5,120 bases of DNA from an uncultured Clostridia bacterium (lineage in GTDB: Bacteria > Bacillota_A > Clostridia > TANB77 > CAG-508): assembly GCA_947627825.1 (NCBI GenBank), contig CANQXO010000094.1, forward strand, positions 1 through 5,120, written 5' to 3'. The notes under the pieces were generated by a model. The model saw nothing but the letters and a program-made list of their open reading frames with translations, was not told the DNA's origin and searched no databases. The position numbers and the translations under genes are program-made. Of the stretch, positions 5,109-5,120 are shown one piece after another (the stretch's first letter is position 1; every line of letters begins with the position of its first letter).

Positions 5109-5120
5109 AATGTATAAGTT

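Noticed and set aside
1..5120. CRISPR array, insertion sequence or rRNA
   Set aside because: No regularly spaced repeats, transposase-like protein, paired terminal repeats or rRNA-like sequence were seen on either strand.

Overview
The window is very AT-rich, with Shine-Dalgarno sites of the AGGAGG type, strong housekeeping promoters (TTGnnn-17 bp-TATAAT), rho-independent terminators and a Spo0A-family gene. This points to a low-GC Bacillota, most likely a Clostridia-type anaerobe. Genus cannot be told from the sequence. Arginine is written mostly as AGA.

Layout. (1) Positions 1-343, minus: N-terminal part of an RsmB/RsmF-type rRNA cytosine-C5 methyltransferase with its own promoter at 372-400. 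(2) Positions 510-612, plus: a consensus promoter followed at once by a GNRA-capped hairpin and a strong terminator, with no ORF; a candidate small RNA of about 68 nt. (3) Positions 621-1268, minus: a shortened Spo0A-like response regulator whose receiver lacks the acidic pair. (4) Positions 1430-1852, plus: a small secreted protein of unknown function with one cysteine pair, divergent from (3). (5) Positions 1864-1895: a bidirectional terminator. (6) Positions 3548 down to 1894, minus: a two-gene operon of an XRE-type HTH regulator and an ECF-like sigma factor fused to a transmembrane segment and a long outer domain. (7) Positions 3822-5070, plus: a CapA-family (PGA_cap, metallophosphatase-fold) membrane-anchored protein. 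(8) Positions 5080-5108, plus: a promoter for a gene beyond the window.

The outstanding observation is in the capA-like gene. It is intact at the protein level but split over reading frames by four single-base (+1) breaks. All four are the same event: an in-frame CGG triplet where skipping the C, and reading the next GGN as glycine, restores the CapA protein (414 aa, all expected motifs). There is no other lesion in the gene. A fifth in-frame CGG lies near the end of the XRE gene, where the same rule gives an alternative C-terminus. No other gene in the window uses CGG as a codon. CGG triplets that straddle codons (for example GTC GGA, GAC GGT) cause no shift. This is best explained by translational recoding: CGG has no normal decoder in this organism and is passed by a +1 shift or by quadruplet decoding of CGGN as glycine. 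Four unrelated mutations or sequencing errors fit much less well.
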